DNA from: Fibrobacteria bacterium
GTDB taxonomy: Bacteria; Fibrobacterota; Fibrobacteria; UBA11236
Direction: 5' to 3'
Length of the DNA stretch: 45,947 nucleotides
Assembly: GCA_017881725.1 (NCBI GenBank)
Contig: JADGQO010000060.1
Location: forward strand, 1 to 45,947
A program made the position numbers and the translations under genes. Shown here piece by piece: positions 18,628-27,549 of the stretch; the stretch's first letter is position 1; each line of letters begins with the position of its first letter. The notes beneath the pieces are model-generated. The model did no database searches. It saw only the letters and a list, made by a program, of their open reading frames with translations, and was not told the DNA's origin.

Positions 18628-21390
18628 CTACAATCCCAGGACCAGGGATTGCACCCACCTGGTTCCATCCACTTCGGCTATCAATTGAAAACATCCGGTT
18701 TTCGATTTTCCCCCGGCTACACGCCAGTCCGATACCTGTTCCATACCTACCCGCGCGGGTAATTGCAATTCGGCGACGGTTTCGCCGCGCATGGAGACGA
18801 GCCGGAAACGTAAATCGGAATACGAATTCTTTCCCTCCAGGCCGTAAATCAGCCGCACCCAGCCTTGGCCTCGGCCGGATAGGGCGCGTAGGTGAGTAAC
18901 ATGCAAGGTACCCCGGGAAGCTTTCGGCGCCGGTTTTAATAAGGAATTCGTCCCGCCGCTTTTAGCCAAACGGAACAGGGAAAACGTGGTGACTTCCTGT
19001 TTGAGCAGGTTTTTCGCCGTGTCGCGCGCGAGAACCTTGTATTCCGCCACCACGGTATCGGCCTTATTGTCGTATTTATAGGCCACGAGCTTGCTTTCGT
19101 CGACGCCTTTAACGTCCTGATCGGAATAATGGAAGGTGAGGCTGGCGGGGGGATCGAAGACCACGCCCGCCGGGGAAAACTCGCGCTGGACTTGGATGAA
19201 TTCCGCCGCAGTGGGATTGACCTGGTCGTTTTTGATCATGGGCGCCTCGAAGCCCAGCGACTGGGCTGCGCCCGGAGGCAGTTTCACGGAAGTTCCGGAA
19301 TCGACTTGCAATTGGGTTCCCGTACCATCCTCGATGATGACGGCCTTTGCCAGCTTGCCCGCACCGTCGAACAGCAACGGCGAGGCGACCGGGGCCGTAA
19401 CCGTAAAAAGCTCCGCTCCGACATAGGTTCCCTTATCCCCAACCACGCGCACCGATCGCACGCCGGGCGTAGCCGTGTCGGATACCGCCACCTGTGCGGT
19501 GATGGAAATATCGCTATGCACTGTGATCTCGGTAACGACAACGCCCGACCCAAAGTCCAGGGTGGAAACTTTCGGAAAAAATCCGGTGTTGACGCCTATC
19601 AGGGTAATCTTCCCCGACTTGCCTTGCCCCACCACCGAGGGCTGGATGCTGGCCAAACCCTTCGCTTGATCGGACAGGATGATGTCATGGACCAGGGGCC
19701 CATCCACCTTGAGCGTGAACGACGTGGTCGCGAAGGCGCTGCCGTTGGGGGGCCGCACCGTGATCCAGTTAGTGCCGTCCGGAAGGAAAAGCGCGTAGGT
19801 TCCATCGCCGGCCGAAACACAATCGTCGCTGGGGAGCTGGGTCATCCCCGATTTCCACGCGGAAGAGGCCACGTCGATGCCGGGCACGGGCTTCAGCGAG
19901 GCATCCAACACTTTACCGGCCACTTTGCGAAACGGCGGCAGCACCACTTCCAGATCGAGCGAGTCCGTCAGCGTGATTCCATCCGGCTGCACCGTATACT
20001 CCAGCATCCGGGGAACGCCATCCAAATCCGCCGACATATTGCGGACCCGGAAGTCCGCGTAGCGTCCCGGTTGCGCCGCGATTCGGAAAACGCCCAGACT
20101 GTTCGTGACCGCCTCCTTTTGGACCAGGCCATTGGAGATGGCAACCGTGACGCCGCTTACAGGTGCACGGCTGGAGAGAAGAACCTTGCCCGTGAAGACC
20201 GCGCCTTTGGAAATTCGCGTGACGGCGGTGGAATCCGAGGCGATGGAAAAATTTTGGGTGGCTTGCGAATACGAGCTTCCCATGGGAGGGTCGATTACCA
20301 ACTGATTATCTCCCAGGGAACAGCGCAATTGGAAATGTCCCTGGGAATCTGCGGTGGCGACGTCATTGGGAAGCTGGCGCATATTGGATTTCCATCCATA
20401 GACGGTCAGCGTGAAGCCCGCGAGCGGAACATCGGCGGCGCCGAGCAAGGTGCCGGAAAACAGCGGGAATTTCGGCAAGGCCACGTTCCTCACCAGGTCG
20501 CCCGAGATCGTGAAGTTTTTGTAACTGACCACGCTATCCACGGGAGAATATTCCATGTTGGCCGGATAGAGGCTCCCGGTGTCGCCCATGGCGCGCACGC
20601 GCAGTTCGGTCACGGTTCCGGCGGAAAGCGCGAAGGAATATCTCCCCTGCGAGTCCGTCCGCTTCTCGTGCTGGATCCCATCCTTCACCAACGCGACAGT
20701 GATTCCCGGAACGGCGATTCCATCGGCGGTTTTCACGACGCCCGAAAGCACGGGGGCCGGCGTGTAGGCCAAATCCAAAAGCGTATCCTTGGTCAGGTTG
20801 AACCGCAACTGGAAGGCCGCTAGGCTGCTGTCCGACCCCGTAGGAACCGAGAGTTGGACCTGTCCGCCGATGCAAAACAATGCATACGTTCCGTCCGACG
20901 CCGTGGTATTTTGGTCGTTAGGGAGCTGGGTCATCGTCCCGCTCCAACTGGAAACCGTCAGCATGGCGTTGGCCACCGCCACCGTCGCCGGAGTCCGCAG
21001 TGTGCCGTGGATGCGGTAAAACGCGGGCATGGTGACGTTCTTCAGGGTATTGCCGCTGACAATCAGTGGATTCACCGCCACGTATTCGAGCATGGCCGGC
21101 ACGCCGGGCAATTTCGTCCCCATATTCCGGATGCGCAATTGATCGTACGTCCCCTCTTCAATGCTGAAACTGTAATTTCCCTGCACGTCGGTTTGCGTTT
21201 TCCTCTGTCCCGTGGGCGTAGGTACCGCCACCGTTACCCCCGCCAAAGGATTGCCGTCGGAAAATACCACCTTGCCGGAAAGCGAAACCTGCGCGGAAAA
21301 AACGGTTCCGGGAATCCCGGCGAAAAACAATGCCAGCGGCATCACCAAGCGGGCAATGGAAAATTTTAACGAGCGGGTTACCGTAGGCAT
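18628..21390 (-). CDS. Large surface protein with carboxypeptidase-regulatory-like repeats, IPT/TIG and ZU5-like domains
   Basis: A 920-residue exported protein. Start 21390 has AGGAGG 5 nt upstream, and the signal peptide is LVMPLALFFAGIPGTVFSA. Residues about 35-600 hold three alternating pairs of beta-sandwich repeats. Type A (VAVPTPTGQRKTQTD, then RIRNMG...MLEY) alternates with type B (SWSGTMTQLPND and variants). An IPT/TIG-like domain (TLIGVNTGFFPKVSTLDFG) and a ZU5-like domain with PPASLTFHYSDQD follow. The end (LRFRLVSMRGETVAELQL to WVQSLVLGL) resembles a secretion/sorting domain. Likely a structural cell-surface or adhesion protein; no catalytic residues are seen. Neighbour of GH30. 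Confidence 0.8.
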   Translation of the reverse strand: MPTVTRSLKFSIARLVMPLALFFAGIPGTVFSAQVSLSGKVVFSDGNPLAGVTVAVPTPTGQRKTQTDVQGNYSFSIEEGTYDQLRIRNMGTKLPGVPAMLEYVAVNPLIVSGNTLKNVTMPAFYRIHGTLRTPATVAVANAMLTVSSWSGTMTQLPNDQNTTASDGTYALFCIGGQVQLSVPTGSDSSLAAFQLRFNLTKDTLLDLAYTPAPVLSGVVKTADGIAVPGITVALVKDGIQHEKRTDSQGRYSFALSAGTVTELRVRAMGDTGSLYPANMEYSPVDSVVSYKNFTISGDLVRNVALPKFPLFSGTLLGAADVPLAGFTLTVYGWKSNMRQLPNDVATADSQGHFQLRCSLGDNQLVIDPPMGSSYSQATQNFSIASDSTAVTRISKGAVFTGKVLLSSRAPVSGVTVAISNGLVQKEAVTNSLGVFRIAAQPGRYADFRVRNMSADLDGVPRMLEYTVQPDGITLTDSLDLEVVLPPFRKVAGKVLDASLKPVPGIDVASSAWKSGMTQLPSDDCVSAGDGTYALFLPDGTNWITVRPPNGSAFATTSFTLKVDGPLVHDIILSDQAKGLASIQPSVVGQGKSGKITLIGVNTGFFPKVSTLDFGSGVVVTEITVHSDISITAQVAVSDTATPGVRSVRVVGDKGTYVGAELFTVTAPVASPLLFDGAGKLAKAVIIEDGTGTQLQVDSGTSVKLPPGAAQSLGFEAPMIKNDQVNPTAAEFIQVQREFSPAGVVFDPPASLTFHYSDQDVKGVDESKLVAYKYDNKADTVVAEYKVLARDTAKNLLKQEVTTFSLFRLAKSGGTNSLLKPAPKASRGTLHVTHLRALSGRGQGWVRLIYGLEGKNSYSDLRFRLVSMRGETVAELQLPARVGMEQVSDWRVAGGKSKTGCFQLIAEVDGTRWVQSLVLGL

Positions 21391-21507
21391 GCGAGCCTCC
21401 TGCCCAAGTTTCAACCGGTACTGCCTGGTTTGGAAGTTGCGGATTCGGGCCAGGAAAATGTTATGGGGCGGAGGGCTGTCCGGTCAAGAATCCGTCAAAC
21501 GTTGGGA

Positions 21508-23022
21508 TTATTTATCGTCGTCGAACTTGGAATCCACCTGGATGATGTTGGACGTGCCGCCTTCTTCGATGGATTGTTCGGAAACCAAGGTTAGAACCGC
21601 GTTTTGGGTAAACTCCGTCAGGGTATTCGAACCGAGATTGTTCATGGTGGCGCGCAGTTTTTCCAGGGTCACCTGCAACACTTCGTTCACCGAACCCACC
21701 ACCGGCACGTAACCGTCGACGCCTTCCTCGAAATGCAGGCCGGTCGCGGACTTATCGTCCACGTAGCGTTGCCAATTACGCGCGCGGTTGGAGCCTTCGC
21801 CCCAATAGGGTTTGTAGATGCGACCCTTGATGGAAATCTTGGGCGTGGGGCTTTCGTCCGTCATGGCGAAATAACGGCCCATCATCACGAAGTCGGCCCC
21901 CATGGCCATGGCGATGATGAGCTGCGTATCGTTGGCCAGACCGCCATCCGAACAAATCGGAATGTAGACGCCTTTTTCTTTCGCGTAGCGGTTGCGTTCC
22001 TCGACCACTTCCATCAACGCCGAGGCCTGCCCGCGGCCGATGCCTTTCTGCTCGCGCGTGATGCAAATCGATCCGCCGCCGATGCCGACTTTGACGAAAT
22101 CGAGCTTGGCCTCTTCCACCAGGTACCGAAAGCCTTCCGCCGAAACCACGTTGCCGCCGCCGATGACGAGGCCGTCGCCGTATTGCTCGCGCGCCCACAG
22201 CGCCGCGTCACGCTGGAACTCCGAAAAGCCGTCGGAAGAATCGAAGGAAATGACGTCCACGCCGGCCTCGACCAAGGCGGGCACGCGTTCCTGATAGTCA
22301 TGGGTGTTCACGCCCGCAGCCGCCACCAGGCGCTTGCGCGAGTCCAAGAGCTCCAGAGGATTGTTGATGTGATCAACGTAATCTTTTTTGAAAACCAGCG
22401 AGTTGAGCCGGCCGTCCGCTTCGAGGATGGGCAAGGCTTCCTTCTTATGCTTGTAAAGAAGGTGGTTGGCCTCCTTGAGCGTAATGCCCACCAGGCCGTG
22501 GATCACCTTCTCGCGCGGCGTCATGTAGCCTTGGACTTGGGAAGCGAGATCGTCCTCGAACTCCCAGAAATCCTTGTCCGTAATGATGCCCATGAATTGT
22601 CCCGTACTGCTCCCGTCCGCCGTAACCGGCACCGTGGAATGCCCGGTTTTCTTCATCATGTCCAGCAATTCCTGCAAGGTGGCCGAAGGCCGAACGTTGG
22701 AATCGCTGCGCACGAAACCGGCCTTATGCGATTTGATTTTCGCGATCATGGCGGCTTGCGATTCGATGGATTGTGAACAAAAGACGTACGCGATGCCGCC
22801 TTGGCGCGCTAGGGCGATACCCATATCGGGACCCGACACGGCTTGCATGCTGGCGGAAACCACGGGGATGTTCAGGTTGAGACGGCTGGTCTCGCCGACT
22901 TTGTGTTTCGCGATCGGCGTGACAAGGGAAACGTTCCGCATCACGTGCTGTCGGCGCGTGAGACGGGGAATGAGCAGGTATTCGGAAAAGGTGCGGGAGA
23001 GGTCTTCGAGTATTCTGGCCAT
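21508..23022 (-). CDS. guaB: Inosine-5'-monophosphate dehydrogenase
   Basis: Converts IMP to XMP with NAD+, the committed step to guanine nucleotides. The 504-residue product has the N-terminal barrel segment NIPVVSASMQAVSG and a two-CBS insert at about 105-225 (TVPVTADGS, YMTPREKVI). The NAD/phosphate segments are VDVISFDSSDG and LVIGGGNVVS. The catalytic-loop motif is VGIGGGSICITREQKGIGRG with Cys near residue 320. The mobile flap SNRARNWQRY and VDGYVPVVGSV follow. The loop reads GGGSICITREQ rather than GPGSICTT, a variant I associate with a divergent IMPDH clade. ATG 23022 is preferred over TTG 23028. The PfkB kinase lies 120 nt upstream on the same strand. Confidence 0.9.
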   Translation of the reverse strand: MARILEDLSRTFSEYLLIPRLTRRQHVMRNVSLVTPIAKHKVGETSRLNLNIPVVSASMQAVSGPDMGIALARQGGIAYVFCSQSIESQAAMIAKIKSHKAGFVRSDSNVRPSATLQELLDMMKKTGHSTVPVTADGSSTGQFMGIITDKDFWEFEDDLASQVQGYMTPREKVIHGLVGITLKEANHLLYKHKKEALPILEADGRLNSLVFKKDYVDHINNPLELLDSRKRLVAAAGVNTHDYQERVPALVEAGVDVISFDSSDGFSEFQRDAALWAREQYGDGLVIGGGNVVSAEGFRYLVEEAKLDFVKVGIGGGSICITREQKGIGRGQASALMEVVEERNRYAKEKGVYIPICSDGGLANDTQLIIAMAMGADFVMMGRYFAMTDESPTPKISIKGRIYKPYWGEGSNRARNWQRYVDDKSATGLHFEEGVDGYVPVVGSVNEVLQVTLEKLRATMNNLGSNTLTEFTQNAVLTLVSEQSIEEGGTSNIIQVDSKFDDDK

Positions 23023-23142
23023 GCCCAAATTTAGTCAGAGACCTTGGAGGTTGTCACCCTTGCGGGAAAGAGGGGGATTCGACATGCGACAAACCCCAAA
23101 AATTCGACTCGCAGAATCCTTAAATTCAAGGACTTGGGTTTA

Positions 23143-24120
23143 TTACAGTCCCGCCTGAAAGGTTTTCACACGCGCCCAGCCTTCCGGCGGAATCACCGCG
23201 CCCATCACTTGGACCACTTCGCTGCCGACCTTACAACCCAGCCGCGCGGACTTTTCCAAACCCATGCCTTCGCTTAAGCCAAATAGGAATCCCGAGGCCC
23301 ACAAGTCTCCGGCGCCGGTGGTGTCAATGGCCTTCACCAATTGCGCGCCTACGGCGTAACGTTCCTTGCCTTGCGCCATCAACACGCCTTTTTTACCGAC
23401 TTTCACCACGGCCGTTTCCACTTTCTTGGCCAGCGCTTCGAGGGAATCGGCTTCGCCTAAACCCGTGAAGGCCCGGGCCTCGTCTTCATTGGCCAAAACA
23501 ATATCCACGTCCGATTCGATAATCGCGTTCAAGAAATCCCGGCAGGTTTCCACGACTTGGTACGACCCCAAATCGAGCACTAATTTCGCTTGCGTCTGTT
23601 TAGCCAGCTTCAGGATTTTTTCCACCACCGGGCGATTGAAAAGCAGATAGCCTTCCAACAGGATCATGCCGGCATCGGAAAAGTCTTCCAGGGAAATGTC
23701 GTCCGGGGAAAGTTGCGACGAGGCTCCGAGGAAGGTGAACATGGTGCGCTGCGCATCGGGTGTGACCACGGAAAGCACGCGGCCCGTGGCTTGATCGGAT
23801 TTGCGGATGCGGCGATCCACGCCGGCCTTATGCAAGCCGTCCAAAAAGGCCCGGCCTAATTCGTCTTCGCCCAGGCGGCCGATCATGCGCGCGCGTCCGC
23901 CTAAATTGCCGATTCCGACCATGGTATTGCAAGCGGATCCGCCCGGAACCACCTTAACGGGCCGGTCGGTGGTTTTCAACGCGGACTCGATGGCCGCTCC
24001 GTCCACCAAGGTCATGCCGCCCTTGGGAGAGCCCATTCCCGCCACGAAAGCATCGCCTTCCTCTATGAGCAAATCCACCAAGGCCGCGCCGACTCCGACC
24101 ACTACTGTTCCTTTACCCAT
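23143..24120 (-). CDS. PfkB-family carbohydrate/nucleoside kinase (adenosine kinase-like)
   Basis: A 325-residue ribokinase-fold kinase. PfkB signatures are the N-terminal GGSACNTMVGIGNLGG motif (about residue 60) and the C-terminal DTTGAGDLWASGFLFG containing the catalytic Asp and anion hole. The overall pattern (VVVGVGAALVDLLI, MIGRLGEDELG, LANEDEAR, VVKVGKKGVL) fits the adenosine kinase-like/sugar kinase branch. Phosphoryl transfer from ATP to a nucleoside or sugar is expected; the exact substrate cannot be told from sequence. It lies upstream of guaB on the same strand, so a purine-salvage role is reasonable but inferred. The gene is divergent from the envelope operon at 24346. Confidence 0.88.
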   Translation of the reverse strand: MGKGTVVVGVGAALVDLLIEEGDAFVAGMGSPKGGMTLVDGAAIESALKTTDRPVKVVPGGSACNTMVGIGNLGGRARMIGRLGEDELGRAFLDGLHKAGVDRRIRKSDQATGRVLSVVTPDAQRTMFTFLGASSQLSPDDISLEDFSDAGMILLEGYLLFNRPVVEKILKLAKQTQAKLVLDLGSYQVVETCRDFLNAIIESDVDIVLANEDEARAFTGLGEADSLEALAKKVETAVVKVGKKGVLMAQGKERYAVGAQLVKAIDTTGAGDLWASGFLFGLSEGMGLEKSARLGCKVGSEVVQVMGAVIPPEGWARVKTFQAGL

Positions 24121-24345
24121 TTGCCTGCCCCATCCTTCGCGATTGCGGGTTGATTTTCGAGGTCACAAAAGTAGCAAATCGGCCATCATGCTAGAGGATT
24201 CCCGAACGGCTCCGAAGGGTCTTTAACTTGCGCTTCAACATTCACTTTGCGGACGGGAACAAAGGAAATCCAAGGGCGGATAATAATATGATATGCAGCA
24301 TAACCCGCCTCCGTGAGTCCGCGCAATTTCAAGAGGGATTCCCGG

Positions 24346-25704
24346 ATGCATCGCATCGGAAAGGCATTGACGGTGATCGGTTCGATGGGTTCAATGATCG
24401 CGGCTTTGGTCCTGATGGCCGGACTGTTCGTCGCGCCTGCGCGGGCCGCCCCACCCGGAGCCACGGTACTAGAGCTCAAGGACAGCGTCCTGGTCGGAAT
24501 GGTCTGGCACGCCTTATACTCCGACTCTTCCCGTCCGACGGGAGAATTCCAAATCCTGATTCCGGATCCCAACCCGGGTCACCCCGTCGATGCCGCAAAT
24601 GCCGTAACCAACGTAAACGCCGGCGACTCGGCACAGTCGCAAGCACGCGACCGTAACCTGCAGAATACGGTCCCGGAAAATATGGTTTTTGTGTTACGCA
24701 ACGGAACGGAAATCGGCAGGCTGGGGCGGAGCGAGTGGGACGCATTGGCTTCCCGCGTCGACGAGGATGGCTACACGGCGCAAGAGGACGGGGCGGAAAA
24801 CACCGAGATTCCCTTCCTATGGAAATCCCTGCCCGGGAACCGCGAAGCCCTGCTCGCCCTCATGGAATGGCCCGCCGGATTGGAACTCCGGACCGGAGCC
24901 TCGGTGGGGGCCTTACGCAAAGTGTCCCTGCAATACCAGCGCGATTTGGACATCCTGTGGTCGCAGAAATTGCTGCATCATTACCTGCTGGGCGTTTCGT
25001 TGCACCGCTCGCAATTCGGCGGCGGCCTGACGCGCCTAGGCTTGGAGACGGCACCAGTCCCGGCATCCTCGTCGCTCGCAGCTTCGGCTCCCGCGTCCGC
25101 AGTTCCTACGCCCGCGGCCACCGCGGCGGCATCCAAACCTTCGCCGGATTTTTGGGGCGATGCCTTCTGGTGGTGGTCCGTTTCCGTCGGTGTCCCGGGA
25201 TTGAAGTACACTCTGGAATCTGCCAATCGCCCCTTGCCGGAATACTACTGGCTGGAGCCGGACGCCTCGAAATCCATCCAAACGCGAAAGCCGGGGAGCG
25301 TCGTAACACAATGGACCGGAGGTAACCTGGAAAAGACGGGTAACTTCTCGCATACCCTGGAAGCGCGCCTCGGTTACTTGCGGTACAAACTGGTGTGGGA
25401 TGCCGATGCCTATGCCAATGGCGTTCTGGTCCATGATGTCGCCATGGAGGATTTGCCCGCCGTTTTCGGGACTTGGGGCGTGGGTTTCGTCGCGGCTTCG
25501 GGAATGGCCGCCACCCGCTTTTGGCTCGACATCCCGGACCTGGGATTCGGCTTCCGGCATCCGCGCGCGTATCCATCGGATTTCCGCCTAGCGCTCTTGC
25601 GCATCGACATGTCTTATCGCACCGTGCGCAATTTCGAAGTCGGTCTTTCCGTCCGCCTGCATATTGAAAATCCCATCATGAATCGACCCGGAGCAATACC
25701 ATGA
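24346..25704 (+). CDS. Exported protein of unknown function, first gene of a TolQ/ExbD-like operon
   Basis: A 452-residue exported protein of no recognised family. ATG 24346 has AGAGGGA upstream and gives a signal peptide (MIAALVLMAGLFVAPARA). The mature part has a charged first half, then an Ala/Pro/Ser-rich linker (about residues 245-275: SSLAASAPASAVPTPA). Its C-terminal half is rich in Trp/Tyr and alternating hydrophobics (FWWWSVSVGVPGLKY, LEARLGYLRYKLVW, LRIDMSYRTVRNFEV). This suggests an outer-membrane or periplasmic beta-structure. Its stop overlaps the start of the TolQ-like gene by 4 nt (ATGA), so translation is coupled and function probably linked to the motor-like complex. Confidence 0.65.
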   Translation: MHRIGKALTVIGSMGSMIAALVLMAGLFVAPARAAPPGATVLELKDSVLVGMVWHALYSDSSRPTGEFQILIPDPNPGHPVDAANAVTNVNAGDSAQSQARDRNLQNTVPENMVFVLRNGTEIGRLGRSEWDALASRVDEDGYTAQEDGAENTEIPFLWKSLPGNREALLALMEWPAGLELRTGASVGALRKVSLQYQRDLDILWSQKLLHHYLLGVSLHRSQFGGGLTRLGLETAPVPASSSLAASAPASAVPTPAATAAASKPSPDFWGDAFWWWSVSVGVPGLKYTLESANRPLPEYYWLEPDASKSIQTRKPGSVVTQWTGGNLEKTGNFSHTLEARLGYLRYKLVWDADAYANGVLVHDVAMEDLPAVFGTWGVGFVAASGMAATRFWLDIPDLGFGFRHPRAYPSDFRLALLRIDMSYRTVRNFEVGLSVRLHIENPIMNRPGAIP

Positions 25705-26840
25705 GCTCAACCCTGAAACTGTCCGAAGATCCGTTAGCACAGGCGCAGCGCGCCCTGGCGCGTATCCGCAAACTGGCGCGCATCTCATCGGCCGTGCCCT
25801 TACCGGTGCTCCTCGGCGCGACCGCGGGATTCTTCCAGCTCAATCCGACTTGGTATTTCAATCCCTTCATCGCCCTCATCTTCGCCATCTTCGCGACCGG
25901 GCAGGTGATGGCGGTTTTCCAGATGCGGCGGGTTTTGGACGGCGTGAAGAATACGGAAAAATCCCTGCGCGTTCTTTATGAAGGAGGTGACGAACCGGAT
26001 TTGGACGCCTTGCGGGGAAAGCTGCTCGAAGCCGCGCCCCCGGGGCATATGCGCGATCTGCTTTTGCGTTGGATCGAACTGGGACTACGGGGAGAAACCA
26101 CCGGTTCCGAAGCGTTGTTGGAAAATGCCTGGGACCGACGTTCGCAAATGGACAACGGTTCGGTCTCGCTGCACATCTCCATGAACCGGACCACCTTGAA
26201 GCTGGGATTCCTCGGCACCCTGTACGGCCTGATCTTGACCTTCCCGCCCATGAAACGCGCCGTGATGGGCCTGGGCGACAGCGACGGCGAAATGCGCTTC
26301 ATCAAGGACATCTCCAAAGCCATCGACGGCGACGAGTTCGCGATTCTGGTGACCCTGGGAGCCACGGGCCTGTCCATCCTCATCGAGTTGGTGACGGTGC
26401 AAATCCTGGAGCGCGCCTTGAGCGGCTTCGACATGGTGAACAGCCACATCAACGATTGGAACCTCACGCGCTTGCAGCCGTGGATCCGCAAGCGATACGG
26501 CTGCGACGCACGGCAAATGCAAGTGATGGAAAACCAGATCACCTTGGAAACCAAGATGGCCCACGCCCAAATCGAAATCGATCGGAACCTGGGACGGGCC
26601 GCCGAGGCCATTACAAAAACCACCAAGCAACTGGAACAATTGTCCCTGGTCCAGGCCTCCGTCGGCCGGCGCTTGTCGGAGATGATGGAATATGAAAGGC
26701 AATACCGCGGATTCATCCAGTCCAAGCAACATGCGGTAGCGCCTCCGAACCACCGCTTGTCGCCGTTGGATCCCATTGGCGAAGTGGAGTCGATGCAGAA
26801 ACCGGATGCGCTGAAAGCGCGGACGGAGAGCGGAGTATGA
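25701..26840 (+). CDS. MotA/TolQ/ExbB-like proton-channel protein
   Basis: A 379-residue inner-membrane protein. Two hydrophobic segments occur near residues 30-75 (VPLPVLLGATAGFF and FNPFIALIFAIFATGQVMAVF). The TolQ/MotA signature LGFLGTLYGLILTFPPMKRA is near 165-190, and a further membrane helix ILVTLGATGLSILIEL is near 215-235. The cytoplasmic C-terminal third is helical and probably coiled-coil (LETKMAHAQIEIDRNLGRAAEAI). By family it should form the stator-like pentamer that couples proton flow to work across the periplasm. It overlaps both neighbours by 4 nt. It is longer than classical TolQ/ExbB (about 230-245 residues), mainly by the C-terminal extension. Confidence 0.75.
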   Translation: MSSTLKLSEDPLAQAQRALARIRKLARISSAVPLPVLLGATAGFFQLNPTWYFNPFIALIFAIFATGQVMAVFQMRRVLDGVKNTEKSLRVLYEGGDEPDLDALRGKLLEAAPPGHMRDLLLRWIELGLRGETTGSEALLENAWDRRSQMDNGSVSLHISMNRTTLKLGFLGTLYGLILTFPPMKRAVMGLGDSDGEMRFIKDISKAIDGDEFAILVTLGATGLSILIELVTVQILERALSGFDMVNSHINDWNLTRLQPWIRKRYGCDARQMQVMENQITLETKMAHAQIEIDRNLGRAAEAITKTTKQLEQLSLVQASVGRRLSEMMEYERQYRGFIQSKQHAVAPPNHRLSPLDPIGEVESMQKPDALKARTESGV

Positions 26841-27382
26841 GCCGCGGCCACCGGCATGCCCGGGTGGAAATGGGCGAAGCCATCGGTTTCGAGGACGTAC
26901 TCACCGTGCTGACCGTGCTGCTTCTGTTACGCATGATTTTCATGGTGCCTTTGGTGAACCTGGACAAGGCCAAGACGGTGAAATCGCACGGGGACGAATA
27001 TTGGGATCATCAGGCCATATTCGTGCTTTCCCATCCGGCCGATACCTCGCGCGTCAAACCCTACCGGACAGCCTTCGCTTTGGACGGCAAGGCCGCGCAA
27101 TACACCGAATCCGGCGTGGGCAAATCCGTATACGTCGAAGCAGCGACCTCGGACAATGACCTCACCGTCTTACGGCACAATCTCGACAACGGAAATTTCA
27201 TCGCCATGACCGTGCAAGGGAAAGGGCACAGCGTCCGATACCGACGCGGCAAACTGATTTGGAGCCAGGACGAGAGGGAATGGTTTCCGGCCTCCGACAG
27301 CGTGGACTACGGCACCCGCGCCGACAGCAAGTCCATGGAAAAGGAATTCCGCGATTGGACGAAGGCGAAGCGAGGGTATTGA
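26837..27382 (+). CDS. ExbD/TolR-like single-span membrane protein
   Basis: A 181-residue protein. A short basic N-terminus leads to one membrane helix, FEDVLTVLTVLLLLRMIFMV, in which D20 occupies the place of the proton-carrying Asp of ExbD/TolR. Residues 35-181 would be periplasmic and are polar, ending in a basic segment. The single helix with an Asp at its start, directly after a TolQ-like gene (4-nt overlap), is the standard ExbB-ExbD arrangement. However, the periplasmic domain is not one I recognise. Expected role: the axle peptide of the proton-driven complex. Confidence 0.7.
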   Translation: MSRGHRHARVEMGEAIGFEDVLTVLTVLLLLRMIFMVPLVNLDKAKTVKSHGDEYWDHQAIFVLSHPADTSRVKPYRTAFALDGKAAQYTESGVGKSVYVEAATSDNDLTVLRHNLDNGNFIAMTVQGKGHSVRYRRGKLIWSQDEREWFPASDSVDYGTRADSKSMEKEFRDWTKAKRGY

Positions 27383-27400
27383 CTTGGGAATTCAAGATTC

Positions 27401-27549
27401 AAAGGTCAAAAGGCAAAAGTGAAAAGGTCAAGAATATACCGCGGGTCCATTCGATGAGGGCGCCGCGATGAACATTTCGTGGAAGCCTGATCAATTCGGA
27501 TCGCCGAACGCGCGTGCGGCTCGATCTTCCCTTTTGCCTTTTAACCTTT
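27401..27549. repeat. Polypurine/polypyrimidine inverted repeat pair
   Basis: A 21-nt purine-rich arm at 27401-27421 (AAAGGTCAAAAGGCAAAAGTG) matches the reverse complement of 27529-27549 at 19 of 21 positions. The left arm lies in the gap before the 864-residue gene. The right arm is inside that gene and encodes its membrane segment (LLPFNLSLLIF). The spacing is 107 nt. Confidence 0.6.

Noticed and set aside
19129..20823. 564-codon open frame antisense to the repeat surface protein
   Set aside because: The minus-strand gene has a signal peptide, ribosome site and repeat domains; the plus frame is Arg/Gly/His-rich shadow sequence.
21604..22776. 390-codon open frame antisense to guaB
   Set aside because: guaB is unambiguous; the opposite frame shows no domain or start signal.
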